A stretch of 50,542 nucleotides of DNA from Phaeoceros laevis (GCA_049999765.1 JBNGIQ010009324.1:84041-134582); one strand, 5' to 3'. Counted from the first letter of the stretch, positions 24,365-34,586 are shown. A program made the numbers and translations. The notes: generated from the letters alone by a model not told the origin.

Positions 24365-26589
24365 ACTTGGGACAGGTAGTTGGAGATGGCATTCGGAGAA
24401 CTGACTCGACTGCCTCTGCTACATTTGAGAGAACTGACTCTACCGCCTCCGAAGTAAACTATCAAGAAGTGGCACCTTCAGCGGCTTTCTTTTCACCCAC
24501 TTTCCTAGTCCACACGACTTTCCATAGGACTACAACTCTCCATAAACATGAGATACGGCTCTCCATAAACATGAGACTCGCTTCAAATGTGAATTCAGAA
24601 TTAGATGGAATAGGTCATTCTTTGCCCTAATGTACTTGCCATCCAAATTAGAGATGTTTGGAATAAAAGCAGAAGATTGGAGATGGCGTCAAGCAGAGTG
24701 GCTGGGACAATCGAATGAATTACAAATGGATCCTTTCAAAGTTAACTTTGGGATAATTTTGTATTTGGCTAGTAAGGAAGTCGGGCTCTAGTTGTCAATT
24801 GGAAACTCATGAAAGTGGACTACAAGATTTGGAAGGGGGAAAGTGCCACTTGTAAATAAAACTTTTCTTCTTATCTTGGCTTTGCTGATATACGCCATAT
24901 TCCTCCTCTCTTCCCATGTGGAGTCACGGATGTCGTGCCATAACATGTCGGTGAAGGACCTACATGTATAGGTGATCAGGCTTTCATGTTGTCAATAGCT
25001 ACACGCAAATAGCAAACTGAACACTTGGTAAAAGCCCAAACATTATGGAGAAAAACGAAATAAGAGCACCTTTTCTAAAGTACCAAACAATTACATTGGA
25101 AAGTGTGCTACAAATGAAAACCCGCCATGCGGGTGAGCCTAGCTCAGTTCTATGCAAGGAAACAGTATCAAAAGCATAGAAGTGCACAAAAGATACAAGT
25201 CCTGAATCGCCAGCCTTGAAGGTCACAGCGCTTGCAAAAGAGTTCTAAGAACTTGCTAAGACTGACTAGCTCTCCCTGCCTTCACCTATTTAAACAGCTA
25301 TTCTCTCTCCAGCCACTTGATGCTTCTTGGGGCAAGAGCTGGGTGGAAGCTGCTTAGGAAGTTGCCTAGCCCACCTTGCTGACATGACTTGATAAGCGGT
25401 GGTGTCGGTGAGATTCCTTGTGCACTAGCCGCCTAAAAGTCAATATATGACTTGAATAAAGAAAACTCATAAAATAGTTTGACTCCTATTCATTCAACTA
25501 GTCAAGCAACCATAAGTTACTACACATGGTCCTGAACTACATGGCATTGACAAATCATGCTGTCCGAGATAACTACTCTTAGCCTGACACAGAGGTGTGA
25601 TTTCATCCCACTACTACTACAACTATTACTTTACCAAAACAGGCAGTAACAGCACCAGAGGCAAGGCCGACTTTGAATGTAGGGCCCCTGGAGGCCGCCG
25701 CCGAGCTTGAAGACCCCACTAGGGGAGGCCGTGACTTCGAGCGTTCCGTTACCCATCACCCTACCTGGGAGGACGTGGTGGCGCCATAAGCCTCAAATTA
25801 AGTTGAGGTACAAGAGAAGGCCTACTTGTTTGCCAAACAAATTAGGACTTGTCTTGTAGCGGGGAGCAAGGGCATGAATGAATTCAGAGTATACTACTAG
25901 AACGTCAAGGTGCGATATGGAATGCTTAACCACATAGTGCCTAACTAACTTAACTAATCACTTAGTGTCTAACTAGTGAACTAAAGTGTACTAAACTAGC
26001 CTGTCTAGAGTTTGCCTAACTAGCCTATGATACCCTAAGCATGGCTCCCCCCAACCCTATAGGGTGGGGAGGCCATGATCCGCCAGAGAGGGCATAGTTT
26101 GTTAAGTAACCGTGGTCTAATGATTAACTGCAGTAAATCTAACTATCCTAGATAAGCTGTCCAGCCTGACCTAACTCTCTAGCTAGGATCAGGAGCCTGG
26201 GACACGGTTCTACCGTATCACAAGCAGCACAAGCGTGGACGAGTCGACCACGTGCAGACGACTCGAACGACAAGCCGTGTGTCCCTGTCCGCATCGTGTA
26301 GGCCACTAGGACAATCAGGAGTCAGGACCGAGGACAACTGGTCCCGACAAGCTTCCACTCTCGAGCTGCCGGCATCGACTATTACGTACCTAGTTCTATA
26401 GGTAATTCAACCTGTGCTCGAGCCAGCGTAGTAAGCTTGCGCCAGATCGCCGTCCACGATAATTTCAAGTCTCCGAGTATTCCAGATTCACGCATTTCCA
26501 AAGAGCAAGATAATTCCGCACCCGCAGTAGTATAATTCTGCTTGGTGGAAACACCGTTACGATAGCTATGGCGGCGAGGCTGACGGGGA

Positions 26590-27198
26590 ATGTCGGGCAC
26601 AACATTGAAGCCCACCATCGTGGTGAGCAGCATGCATATGTCGTCGGAGGTGCTGGTAGGATCCCCCGTTCTGAGGCCCCACGACGCTGTCAGGATGCGC
26701 GGCAGCAGCACCGGTGTACGGATCAGCAGAAGCAGCGTGGGGCAGGCTTTCGCGCAGAGCGTCGGCAGCATAGGCAGCCTGCTCGGTGGTCTCTTGGGCA
26801 TTGCCGACGATCACACCGGTACTGTCGAGCTCAAAGGGACGGTGGTGCTGGCCAAGAAGAACATCCTGGACGGGCAGGACCAGCGCGGGGATTGGGCGGA
26901 CACCATCGCCGACAAGCGGGGCCGCAAGGTGGACATCCGCCTCGTCAGCGCCGAATTGGATCCCGGTGAGGATTTCGTTCTCCACAATCGGGTCTTGAAA
27001 TTCTTCCTGCTTCACACAATCGACAGAGTGACTCATACTTGTAAATTGGTTCCTTGTGGTGCAGCGACGAAGCAGCCCAAGGTGAGCGCGGCCAGCAGTA
27101 TCCAGGATTTCGGGTACGAAACGAAGGAGATTGCGACGGGAGAGGACGAGATAAATGGATATGCCGAGAATGGGTTTGGGCAGGACGCCCGCAATTGA
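26590..27198 (+). pseudogene. Truncated lipoxygenase 5' end fused in frame to a PPR fragment
   Basis: Exon 1 (open from ATG 26590; a second ATG at 26695) encodes a lipoxygenase-type N-terminus with [15 protein letters not shown], a WADTIADKRGRKVDIRLVSA segment and a donor at 26967 (CCCG|GTGAGG). After an intron, exon 2 starts at about 27063 (GCAG|CGACGAAG) and reads [20 protein letters not shown] then EIATGEDE. This parallels exons 1-2 of the lipoxygenase at 45.3-48.6 kb, including the intron position, so it is a DNA copy. After GEDE the frame continues INGYAENGFGQDARN and stops at TGA (27196-27198). Those residues are a PPR segment nearly identical at DNA level to 27938-27974. No catalytic domain remains, so lipoxygenase activity is impossible. 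Confidence 0.8.
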
Positions 27199-27581
27199 AC
27201 CCAATGCCTTCCAAATTTGAAGCCCTACAGGCCCTGTTCCAACAGTGAAGCCTTCCAGTTAGGGCAGCTGAAGACTTCGGTGACGCCGAAGACATGTGCA
27301 CCTCTCTATGAGATGAGCTGCTGTGACAGAGGATTCCCTGCTCCTAGAAGGCTTTCGAGACCACCTCAGCAACTGATTACAATTGGGCACTGGCAGCCAG
27401 CAAAGTGCACATGTTCCACTTCACCAGCAGAGCATGAGTATCTGGTCACAACTTCCACTTTGGACGGATGTGCCTCTCTCCATTTATGCAATGCCACCTT
27501 CAGAATCCTGAATCCAGTGTTCAGACAGGCGATGGCAGCAGGCATCTGCAGGGAGCCGGCATGGCTTGGGCATGTCGACTG

Positions 27582-28115
27582 CCAGCAGGTGTTTGACAGT
27601 TTGCCCTCAAAAATGTCGTGATATGGAATAGCATGATAAATGGATATGCCGAGCATGGGCCTGGTCAGAAAGCCCTTGCTCTGTATGCAAGTATGGAGCA
27701 AGAAGGCGTGATTGTGGCTGCTAGTGTTACATTTTCTTGCCTTCTGAAGGCATGTATGAGCTTTGGAGCTTTACAAGAGGGTAAGGATCTACATTCAAAA
27801 CTTGTGGACAAGGATTGGGTGATAATACAGTTATTGGCAACTGCTTGGTGGTTATGTATGCTAAGTGCGGCAGCCTGGATGATGCTCGATCCGTGTTTGA
27901 CAATCTGTCCACAAGGACTGTGGTCACACGGAATAGCAAGATAAATGGATATGCCGAGAATGGGTTTGGGCAGGAAGCCCTTGCCTTTTACACAAGAATG
28001 GAACGGGAAGGCATAGTTGTAGCTGACAATCTTATACTTGCTTGCCTCCTGAAGGCCTGTACAGGTGCAGGAGCTTTAGGACCTGCTTGTAGAAGGTGGC
28101 AGTGGCAGGCATGTG
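27582..28115 (+). pseudogene. Broken PPR gene fragment
   Basis: PPR segments run in order: DCQQVFDSLPSK, NVVIWNSMINGYAEHGPGQ, SFGALQEGKDLHSKLVDKD, DNTVIGNCLVVMYAKCGS, LDDARSVFDNLSTRTVV, INGYAENGFGQEALAFYTRM and LLKACTGAGAL. Reading frame changes at an A run near 27610 and again near 27817 (GGATTGGG). Both can be explained by one missing base. The DCQQVFDSLP segment matches the last repeat of the intact PPR gene at 29.1-32.7 kb, so it derives from that family. It ends without an E domain. Confidence 0.8.
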
Positions 28116-28203
28116 ATTAACCTAATTTCACCCCAACATACACACAAAATGCTCAGTAGTCCGTCCTCGACAGTCTCTTCAGCCTGCAAAGAGGTAGGTA
28201 GGG

Positions 28204-28575
28204 CTACCGCGCCTCAAACTGTACAACTGATAGCAGACAACAGCACCAAGCGTCAGGAAATTAGGGTGAGGAACAACCTCATGCCATCAAACAGGAAGCG
28301 GTAAGTCCAGGGAACGACTCAGAAATGTTGGAGCCTTACTTCTCCTTGTGCGCTTCTTGTACAGAATGCGGTATCCGCACTCCCGGCACTGAATGACATC
28401 CCCAGGCTTCAGAGAGTTGTCGGCACCACAGTCTACATGAAACGAAAACGCGTTAGCGGGAACAGCCAACGCTACTCATGAGCAAGAGGAGCGCAGGGGC
28501 AATTGCCTCACCTCCGCACAAATAGGAGACTGGTTCGCTTGGGCCAGAACCGGATGGCATGCCCCCGGAGTCCAT
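28204..28575 (-). CDS. RPB12: RNA polymerase common subunit RPB12/RPABC4, 3 exons
   Basis: It encodes 59 residues, the small zinc-ribbon subunit shared by nuclear RNA polymerases I, II and III. Exons on the minus strand are 28575-28512, 28432-28340 and 28226-28204. The last one encodes only the second and third bases of Ile plus VQFEAR and TAG. Zinc ligands are in YLCGDCG and IQCRECGY; the basic [10 protein letters not shown] and C-terminal QFEAR are hallmark sequences. The start is ATG 28575 ([18 protein letters not shown]); a second Met five codons in is possible. The N-terminal extension is slightly longer than in angiosperms. Confidence 0.96.
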
Positions 28576-28762
28576 GGTGCGGCAATTGCCTTCGACAGCA
28601 GCTTCGCTTTCTTGAAGAGGCCAACTTGCACTTGCATGACAGAGCTGTGAAGGCCTTGTGAGGGCAGGCACGTACGTTCAACGAAATAACACTACTTTGG
28701 GAATCGCCATTTCCGGTTCGCCACATACGAGTCATACGAGGTGAGTTTTCGTGTCCGCTACA

Positions 28763-28857
28763 AGTAGTAGTAGTAAGGTGATTATGGTGTTAAGCCAACT
28801 CCACATGCGAAATCGAACACCCGGCCAGGTTTTTCGACCGGCGACCGGGAGCTCCCG
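28763..28857 (-). mobile_element. SINE-like dispersed repeat, copy B
   Basis: Inverted counterpart of 15110-15201. On the plus strand it starts with a GTAGTAGTAGTAA tail, then GTGATTATGGTGTTAAGC, CGAACACCCGGCCAGG and CGGCGACCGGGAGCTCCC. The B-box-like sequence here is degraded (GTTCGATTTC on the minus strand). Confidence 0.5.
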
Positions 28858-29140
28858 TCCAGGGATTGCAAGCGACGACCAGGACAAGGTGCTAGAAAAT
28901 TGGGAACAAGACGGCTCTCTAGTACGTACACTTTTCCTTACACATTTTTTGTCATGTGATTTAAGTGGTCAATTCAACAGTTCCATTTGAATTTCTGTCG
29001 AGCTCTGAGACTGGGCTTCGGCCTCGTTCCAACATTTTGTTTGGTCAGGACAGCATGTGCAATCGTCATGTGCGGAGGTTGTCGCTCCGCAACGTGCATT
29101 GCTTCTCCCTGTTCGAACTATGAGAGATCCCTCGTGACTC

Positions 29141-32100
29141 ATGGTTGTCAGCCAGCTGCAGATGGATTTCAGGGTAACCGGCAGGGCGTTGACTACCAAT
29201 TCCCTAGGAATCTGTGCACCTCGGCGCATGGAACTGATGCGACGACTACTACCTGAAACTGGTGGGCTGGAAGTCCTGAGCCACTTGGCAGAGAAGGTTT
29301 GTCAAGCATCACCCGGTGAGGATGGATTGCCTGCAGCAGAGATACAGGAGTCTTTATGGCAACTGTATTTCTCAGATCCCACACAGTGGTGGGACAACAG
29401 ACGGAGCAAGCCGACCTCCCGGCATCCTGATTTCAAGCACAAGGAGTCCAAGATTGCACTGTGGCTAAACAATCGGCTCAAGCTTGCTTGGGTGGAGTCG
29501 CAGCTGGTCATGTGGGACGAGGGGACGAAAATGTCTCCTCATCAGTCTGGATCAACCTCAATTTTAGGGCAAGGAGCTTATGCAGCGCACGAGGACCGTT
29601 TGGAGGTTGCAATGTGTAGGAAGCTATGTGAGGAGGGACGGATCACCGACTCTGTGGATGCGTTGACCCGTCTGGTGCAAAGAGGGTGCCATGTAGATAA
29701 CAACCTCTTCTATTGTGTCCTCAAGGAGTGCATCGCAAAGAAGGACCTGGCTCTTGGCAGACGCATTCATGCTCTCACTGTGGAAAGTGGGTATGAAGGG
29801 GACGCATTCTTGGCCACCCACCTCATCGGTCTGTATGCTTCGCATACGAGGTTGGAGGAAGCAATGCAAGTCTTCACCAAGGTCACTTTACCAAGCGCCT
29901 ATAACTGGGCTACCATTATTTTCGCATATGCTAGAAATGGAGAGGCTGCCCAGGCTATACGACTGTATCGACAAATGCGTGAGTCAGCCGTGAAACCGAG
30001 CTACCGTATATACATAGCAGTGCTTAAAGCTTGTGCCAGTGCGGGAGATTTAGTTGCCGGTAAGGAAGTCCATGATCATATTCTGGCCAATGCAGACAAA
30101 CCAGACATTTTTGTACAAACCGGACTACTTGATATGTATGCGAAGTGCGGTTGCTTGGAAGATGCTCGCACCGTGTTCGACAAACTTCCAGACCGAGATG
30201 TGGTGGCATGGAATGCGATGATAGCAGGCTATGCTCAGAAAGGGATGGGTCAGGAAGCCCTTGGCCTTTACAGGAGCATGCAACAGGAAGGCCTCTCTCG
30301 ACCAAATTCTGTTACATTTGTGAGCTTGTTACAGGCTTGTGCCAGTGTCGGTGTAGGAGCTGTGCATGAGGCCAAGAAGCTGCATGCACAGATAGAAGAG
30401 CGAGGACTGCTGCATGATGTGGTTCTAGGTGGCAGCTTGGTTAACATGTATTCAAAGTGTGGTAGGTTAGAGGATGCTCGCATTGTTTTTGACATGCTTC
30501 CAGACAGAACTCTGGTGACATGGAATGCGATGCTTGCAGGTTATGTCCAGCAAGGAATGGGTGAGGAATCGCTCACTCTTTACAGTCTTATGCAAGAGGA
30601 AGGGCTCCCTCCACCAAATTCTGTTACATTTGGATGCCTTTTGCAGGCATGTGCCTGTGTCGGTGTAGGAGCTCTGCATGAGGGAAAGAAGCTACATGCG
30701 CAGATCAAAGAACGAGGACTGCAAGATGATGTGGTTCTAGGTGGCGGCTTGGTCAACATGTATGCAAAGTGTGGTAGCTTGGAGAATGCTCGCAGCGTGT
30801 TTGGCAGGCTCCCAGGCCGAAATTTGGTGACTTGGAATGCAATGCTTGCAGGTTATGCCCAGCAGGGAATGGGTGAGGAAGCTCTTGCTCTCTATGGTGG
30901 CATGCAAGAGGAAAGCCTCTTTTCTCCGGATTCTATCACCTTTATAAGTATGCTACAGTCATGTGCCTCTGTAGGTGTAGGTGCTCTGCATCATGGAAAG
31001 CAGCTTCATGCACAGATAAAAGAGCGGGGACTGCAAGATGATGTGGTTCTAGGCTGCAGCTTGGTAAACATGTATGCAAAGTGTGGCAGCTTAGAGGATG
31101 CTCGTAGTTTGTTTGACAGACTTCCAGACAGAGATGTAGTGACATGGAATGCGATGCTTGCAGGTTATGCCCAGCAGGGAATGGGTCAGGAAGCACTCAG
31201 TCTTTACTGTAATATGCGTCAGGGAGGCCTCTCACCTCCAGATTGTGTTACATTTGTTTGCCTCCTACAGGCATGTGCTAGTGTAGGCGTTGAAGCATTG
31301 CTTCAGGGAAAGCAGCTCCATGCAGAGATTGAAGAACGAGGACTTCAGGATGATGTGGTTCTAGGCAGCAGCTTGGTTAACATGTATGTAAAGTGCGGTA
31401 GTTTGGAGGATGCTCGCAATTTGTTTGACAGGCTCCCAGACAGAGGTATACAGACATGGAACGCCATGCTTACAGGTTATGCCCAACAGGGGATGGGTAA
31501 GGAAGCCCTTATACTTTACAATAGTATGCATCAAGAAGGGCTCTGCCCTCCAGATTGTGTTACCTTTGTGTGTCTCCTACAAGCATGTGCTAGTGTAGGT
31601 GTCGGAGCTCTGCTTCAGGGTAAGCAGGTACATGCACAGATTGCAGAAAAAGGACTGCATGCAGATGGGGTTTTGGGTGGTAGCTTGATTAATATGTATG
31701 CAAAGTGCGGCAGTTTAGAGGATGCTAGCAGTTTGTTCGACAGACTTCCGGAGAGAAGTGTAGAGACATGGAATGCCATGCTTGCAGGTTATGTCCAGCA
31801 GGGGATGGGTCAGGAAGCCCTTAGTCTTTATGACAGGATGCAAGAGGAAGGGCTTTGTCTTTCAGATTGTGTTACATTTGTGTGCCTCCTGCAGGCATGT
31901 GCAATTGTAGCTGGTCTACCTCTGGGAAAGCAACTTCATGCACAGATTGAGGAACAAGGGATGCTCGATGATGTAGTTGTAGGAGTTGCAATAGTAAACA
32001 TGTATGCAAAGTGCGGGAGCATGTCTGACTGCCAGCAGGTGTTTGATTCCTTGCCTGAAAGGAGCGTTGAGGCTTGGAATGCACTTATAAGTGGATATAC

Positions 32101-32677
32101 TCGCCATGGAGATGGCGAGGCTGTGTTTAATCTGCTTGACAGAATGAGACTTGAGGGCGTACAACCCGATGGGATCACGTTTCTCAGTGTGCTGACAGTG
32201 TGCAGTCATGTAGGTCAAGTGGACAAAGGCCAAAAGTATTTTGAAGCCATGGAGTCGGATTATAGCATCAGTCCAACTGTGGAGCACTACACATGCATGA
32301 TTGATGTTCTGGGCCGTGCAGGTCATCTGGACGAGGCACTGGAAATGGTCAAGACCATGCCTTTCCCACCTAGTGGGCCAGTTTGGCATACTCTGCTGAG
32401 CGCCTGCCAGAAGTGGAGTAATGTTGAGATTGGGCAACAGGCTTTTGAGTCCGCAGTGAGGCTGGATGGAAAAGACGACGGGTCTTATGTGCTGATGTCC
32501 AACATCTATGCACGGGCTCAAATGTGGGAGGCTGCAAAAGAGATGCAGGCGAGGAGAGTGAAATGTGGAGCGTGGAAGGAGCCAGGCCAGAGCTGGTGTA
32601 GTGACATGTGCGGAGTGGTGCACACTTTTGTCGCTGGGGACAAGACGCACTCTGAGAGGGAAAGACAGACTGTCTAG
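29141..32677 (+). CDS. PPR-E protein with N-terminal OSB-like PDF motif, single exon
   Basis: An open frame of 1178 codons. Residues ~71-128 read SLWQLYFSDPTQWWDNRRSK, PTSRHPDFKHKESKIALWLN and LAWVESQLVMWDE. This resembles the PDF motif of plant organellar single-stranded-DNA-binding (OSB) proteins. From about residue 150 eight P-L-S triplets follow (S-cores YNWATIIFAY, VAWNAMIAGY, three VTWNAMLAGY, QTWNAMLTGY, ETWNAMLAGY, EAWNALISGY). An E1/E2 end (YVLMSNIYARAQMWEAAKEM ... VHTFVAGDKTHSE) finishes the protein; no deaminase active site is present. Six central triplets are nearly identical at DNA level with a period near 312 bases, indicating recent internal duplication. ATG 29141 follows an in-frame TGA at 29135; another Met at 29228 could also start. 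Organellar location is inferred from the family; no clear transit peptide. Target unknown. Confidence 0.93.
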   Translation: MVVSQLQMDFRVTGRALTTNSLGICAPRRMELMRRLLPETGGLEVLSHLAEKVCQASPGEDGLPAAEIQESLWQLYFSDPTQWWDNRRSKPTSRHPDFKHKESKIALWLNNRLKLAWVESQLVMWDEGTKMSPHQSGSTSILGQGAYAAHEDRLEVAMCRKLCEEGRITDSVDALTRLVQRGCHVDNNLFYCVLKECIAKKDLALGRRIHALTVESGYEGDAFLATHLIGLYASHTRLEEAMQVFTKVTLPSAYNWATIIFAYARNGEAAQAIRLYRQMRESAVKPSYRIYIAVLKACASAGDLVAGKEVHDHILANADKPDIFVQTGLLDMYAKCGCLEDARTVFDKLPDRDVVAWNAMIAGYAQKGMGQEALGLYRSMQQEGLSRPNSVTFVSLLQACASVGVGAVHEAKKLHAQIEERGLLHDVVLGGSLVNMYSKCGRLEDARIVFDMLPDRTLVTWNAMLAGYVQQGMGEESLTLYSLMQEEGLPPPNSVTFGCLLQACACVGVGALHEGKKLHAQIKERGLQDDVVLGGGLVNMYAKCGSLENARSVFGRLPGRNLVTWNAMLAGYAQQGMGEEALALYGGMQEESLFSPDSITFISMLQSCASVGVGALHHGKQLHAQIKERGLQDDVVLGCSLVNMYAKCGSLEDARSLFDRLPDRDVVTWNAMLAGYAQQGMGQEALSLYCNMRQGGLSPPDCVTFVCLLQACASVGVEALLQGKQLHAEIEERGLQDDVVLGSSLVNMYVKCGSLEDARNLFDRLPDRGIQTWNAMLTGYAQQGMGKEALILYNSMHQEGLCPPDCVTFVCLLQACASVGVGALLQGKQVHAQIAEKGLHADGVLGGSLINMYAKCGSLEDASSLFDRLPERSVETWNAMLAGYVQQGMGQEALSLYDRMQEEGLCLSDCVTFVCLLQACAIVAGLPLGKQLHAQIEEQGMLDDVVVGVAIVNMYAKCGSMSDCQQVFDSLPERSVEAWNALISGYTRHGDGEAVFNLLDRMRLEGVQPDGITFLSVLTVCSHVGQVDKGQKYFEAMESDYSISPTVEHYTCMIDVLGRAGHLDEALEMVKTMPFPPSGPVWHTLLSACQKWSNVEIGQQAFESAVRLDGKDDGSYVLMSNIYARAQMWEAAKEMQARRVKCGAWKEPGQSWCSDMCGVVHTFVAGDKTHSERERQTV

Positions 32678-32683
32678 AGTGAA

Positions 32684-32753
32684 GTAGCTGGCCCGGTAAA
32701 AGATCGTGCCCATGTACTAGCTCATGCGCCCGGTCTTTCACCAGGCCAGCTAC
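32684..32753. repeat. 31-bp imperfect inverted repeat just after PPR stop
   Basis: The left arm starts GTAGCTGGCCCGGTAAAAGA (32684-32714). The right arm (32723-32753) has reverse complement starting GTAGCTGGCCTGGTGAAAGA. Identity is 26 of 31, with an 8-base loop. It begins seven bases after the TAG, so it would be in the 3' untranslated region of the PPR transcript. Confidence 0.85.
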
Positions 32754-33644
32754 TGCGGCCACTTTCACACTCCAACTTTGGGACTTCACTTTGTATGCGA
32801 CCCCATCTCCCATTCTCAGGGCCTCTCACACACGGTGTCCTGCACTTCCTTCCAGCATGGTCATGTCTAGTCCATATCAGTTGTTGCAGGCATGGCTCTG
32901 TGACATGGAAACTCTGTGGTGCTGCTGGGAGGGATACCACAACTGCCTCAACCACCTGACACTTTCTTTTCAGGTGCTATTCAGTCTTGTCATGATTTTT
33001 TTTGTAGCCCACTTGAAGGTGCGAACTCATTGCATATTTGGTACTGTTGCTGGTGTCCCCGTGTGCAGATGTTTTACTGGATTTATCGAACTTCGTCACT
33101 GGCTAACCCATCTTTCAAGAATCTACGCAGCTGATGTTCCTTGTGGTGAACAAGGATCCAGGTGGTGCAAGGGCGGGGCCTGATGTGTAATGTCTCACCT
33201 GCTAGCGTCCATATTAGCACATGTAGTTGCAAAGGGAGTATACTGGAATGAAGTTCCTTGTTCGGAAAATCGAGTGACTAGTTATGGTGACCGTGGTTGT
33301 TATAAGGCAAGGCAGTGAATCTGCTGCAAACATTGTCACCACAACTAGTTACTCGTTGCCTGCTCTCGATGTTGGTCCCGTGTGTTTGCAGGAGGATTTT
33401 CCTGACCTCCTTTGTGCGGAGATAGTGTTGCATGCACGGTGGGGTTTAACAGGTCCGCCAGCTTTGCAGTTAGTCTTCCTGGCTTGGTGACTGGTTCTGT
33501 TTGTTGTCAGGGGAGGTGCAAGATTCGGAAGCTCTAATAATTCGGTTGCAAGTTCTTGGACATGGTTGGAATGGTAGAGACTGCCTAACCCTGGTAATTG
33601 CTCCCTTGTTGTTCCTCAGGCTGGGCAGTATGGTGTGATGGGTT
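32754..33644. other. Intergenic, no gene recognised
   Basis: Presumed 3' flank of the PPR gene. No coding similarity or array noticed. Confidence 0.4.
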
Positions 33645-33873
33645 TTAGCTGCTACAAAATTGTTTCTCCGCCGGGACTGTGGGAGCGTCAACTGCTCGAC
33701 TTAGCTGCCCATTCTCAAAGAGTTCGATAACAGCCTGAGTAGTTTCGTACCCTTGGCACTCTGGCACACTGTCGGAGCGCCAGCATAATGGTGGAACAAG
33801 GGTTGGACGTAGACTTAGCAAAAGTACAAGCAGTAGGGAACTTTGAAGAGCTGCCTTTTCCATGACCATAGCA
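33645..33873 (-). pseudogene. N-terminal remnant of a PPR gene
   Basis: From ATG 33873 a 75-codon frame starts MVMEKAALQSSLLLVLLLSL, which looks like a signal or transit leader. It ends TTQAVIELFENGQLSRAVD, then TVPAEKQFCSS. The latter matches the pre-repeat segment of the PPR gene at 10.5-13.7 kb (AIRSLCETGQLDKALDVL ... IVPAEKTYCN). The frame stops where the first repeat should begin and no repeats follow. A small secreted protein is the alternative reading. Confidence 0.55.
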
Positions 33874-33992
33874 GAAGTACAACTCACCCTCTTTGCGGTC
33901 TTATTACACCCAACCCTATGCGCATGGGAAACGATAATTTTTGTGAATTAGCGACTTGATAAATGGCCATAGTTTGGTCCAGGGCATTGGCA

Positions 33993-34060
33993 TTTTCTTT
34001 CTTGTGTAACACCTCTGTAAAGTTAGTTTTCTTTCTTGTGTAACACCTCTGTAAAGTTAG
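33993..34060. repeat. 34-bp exact tandem duplication
   Basis: Two adjacent copies of ttttctttcttgtgtaacac plus ctctgtaaagttag, at 33993-34026 and 34027-34060. Confidence 0.95.
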
Positions 34061-34219
34061 TCTGCAGTTAGCCCGTATGGACTTATAACTTATGAGCACG
34101 TAGTAAAGTTTCTTCTTCTTCTACAGAGTTATGCTAACTTTAGCTAAGTGCAAACCTTGTGCCCGCAATTCTGTGTTGGGGCCTGGTCACTTTCATTTCG
34201 TTCGCACTGCGCACTGCAA

Positions 34220-34291
34220 ATCTTTGGTTTGGTTGCACATCCGCAATATGGCCACATCTTTGGTTTGGTTGCACATCCACAATATGGCCAC
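34220..34291. repeat. 36-bp tandem duplication
   Basis: Two adjacent copies of atctttggtttggttgcaca plus tccRcaatatggccac, at 34220-34255 and 34256-34291, differing at one base. Confidence 0.95.
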
Positions 34292-34586
34292 AGACATGCC
34301 CATGCACGGAGCCCTTTTTGGTTTCAAATTGCGTCTGCACAGTTTAGATACCCCTCGAACTCTATAAATTTCAATTGAATTTTTCTGTGAAAGAATCAAG
34401 TAATCAAGTTACATTCTGGCCTCAAGGTGAGGCCCATTATACACTATGTATACTTGTAGGTAGTTATCACAATACACAGCCGTCCTTATTGGTTAGATGT
34501 TGCCACCTCCAGACGGCCAGTTGACAGAATGCGCCAACGAGGAAGGCTCGAAGTTGGTGTATGGTACAAGAGAGGCCTGAAGTACC

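Larger units (their letters stand above)
23221..26589. other. Repeat-rich, gene-poor tract
   Basis: No gene is convincingly supported apart from the weak open frame at 24056-24364. The stretch has LTR-like, AC/CT-rich low-coding sequence (for example 23330-23460 and 25900-26200, rich in cctaacta-type words) but no transposon proteins. Confidence 0.4.

Noticed and set aside
31916-32713. 265-codon minus-strand frame
   Set aside because: Antisense shadow of the PPR gene; composition odd and no family similarity.
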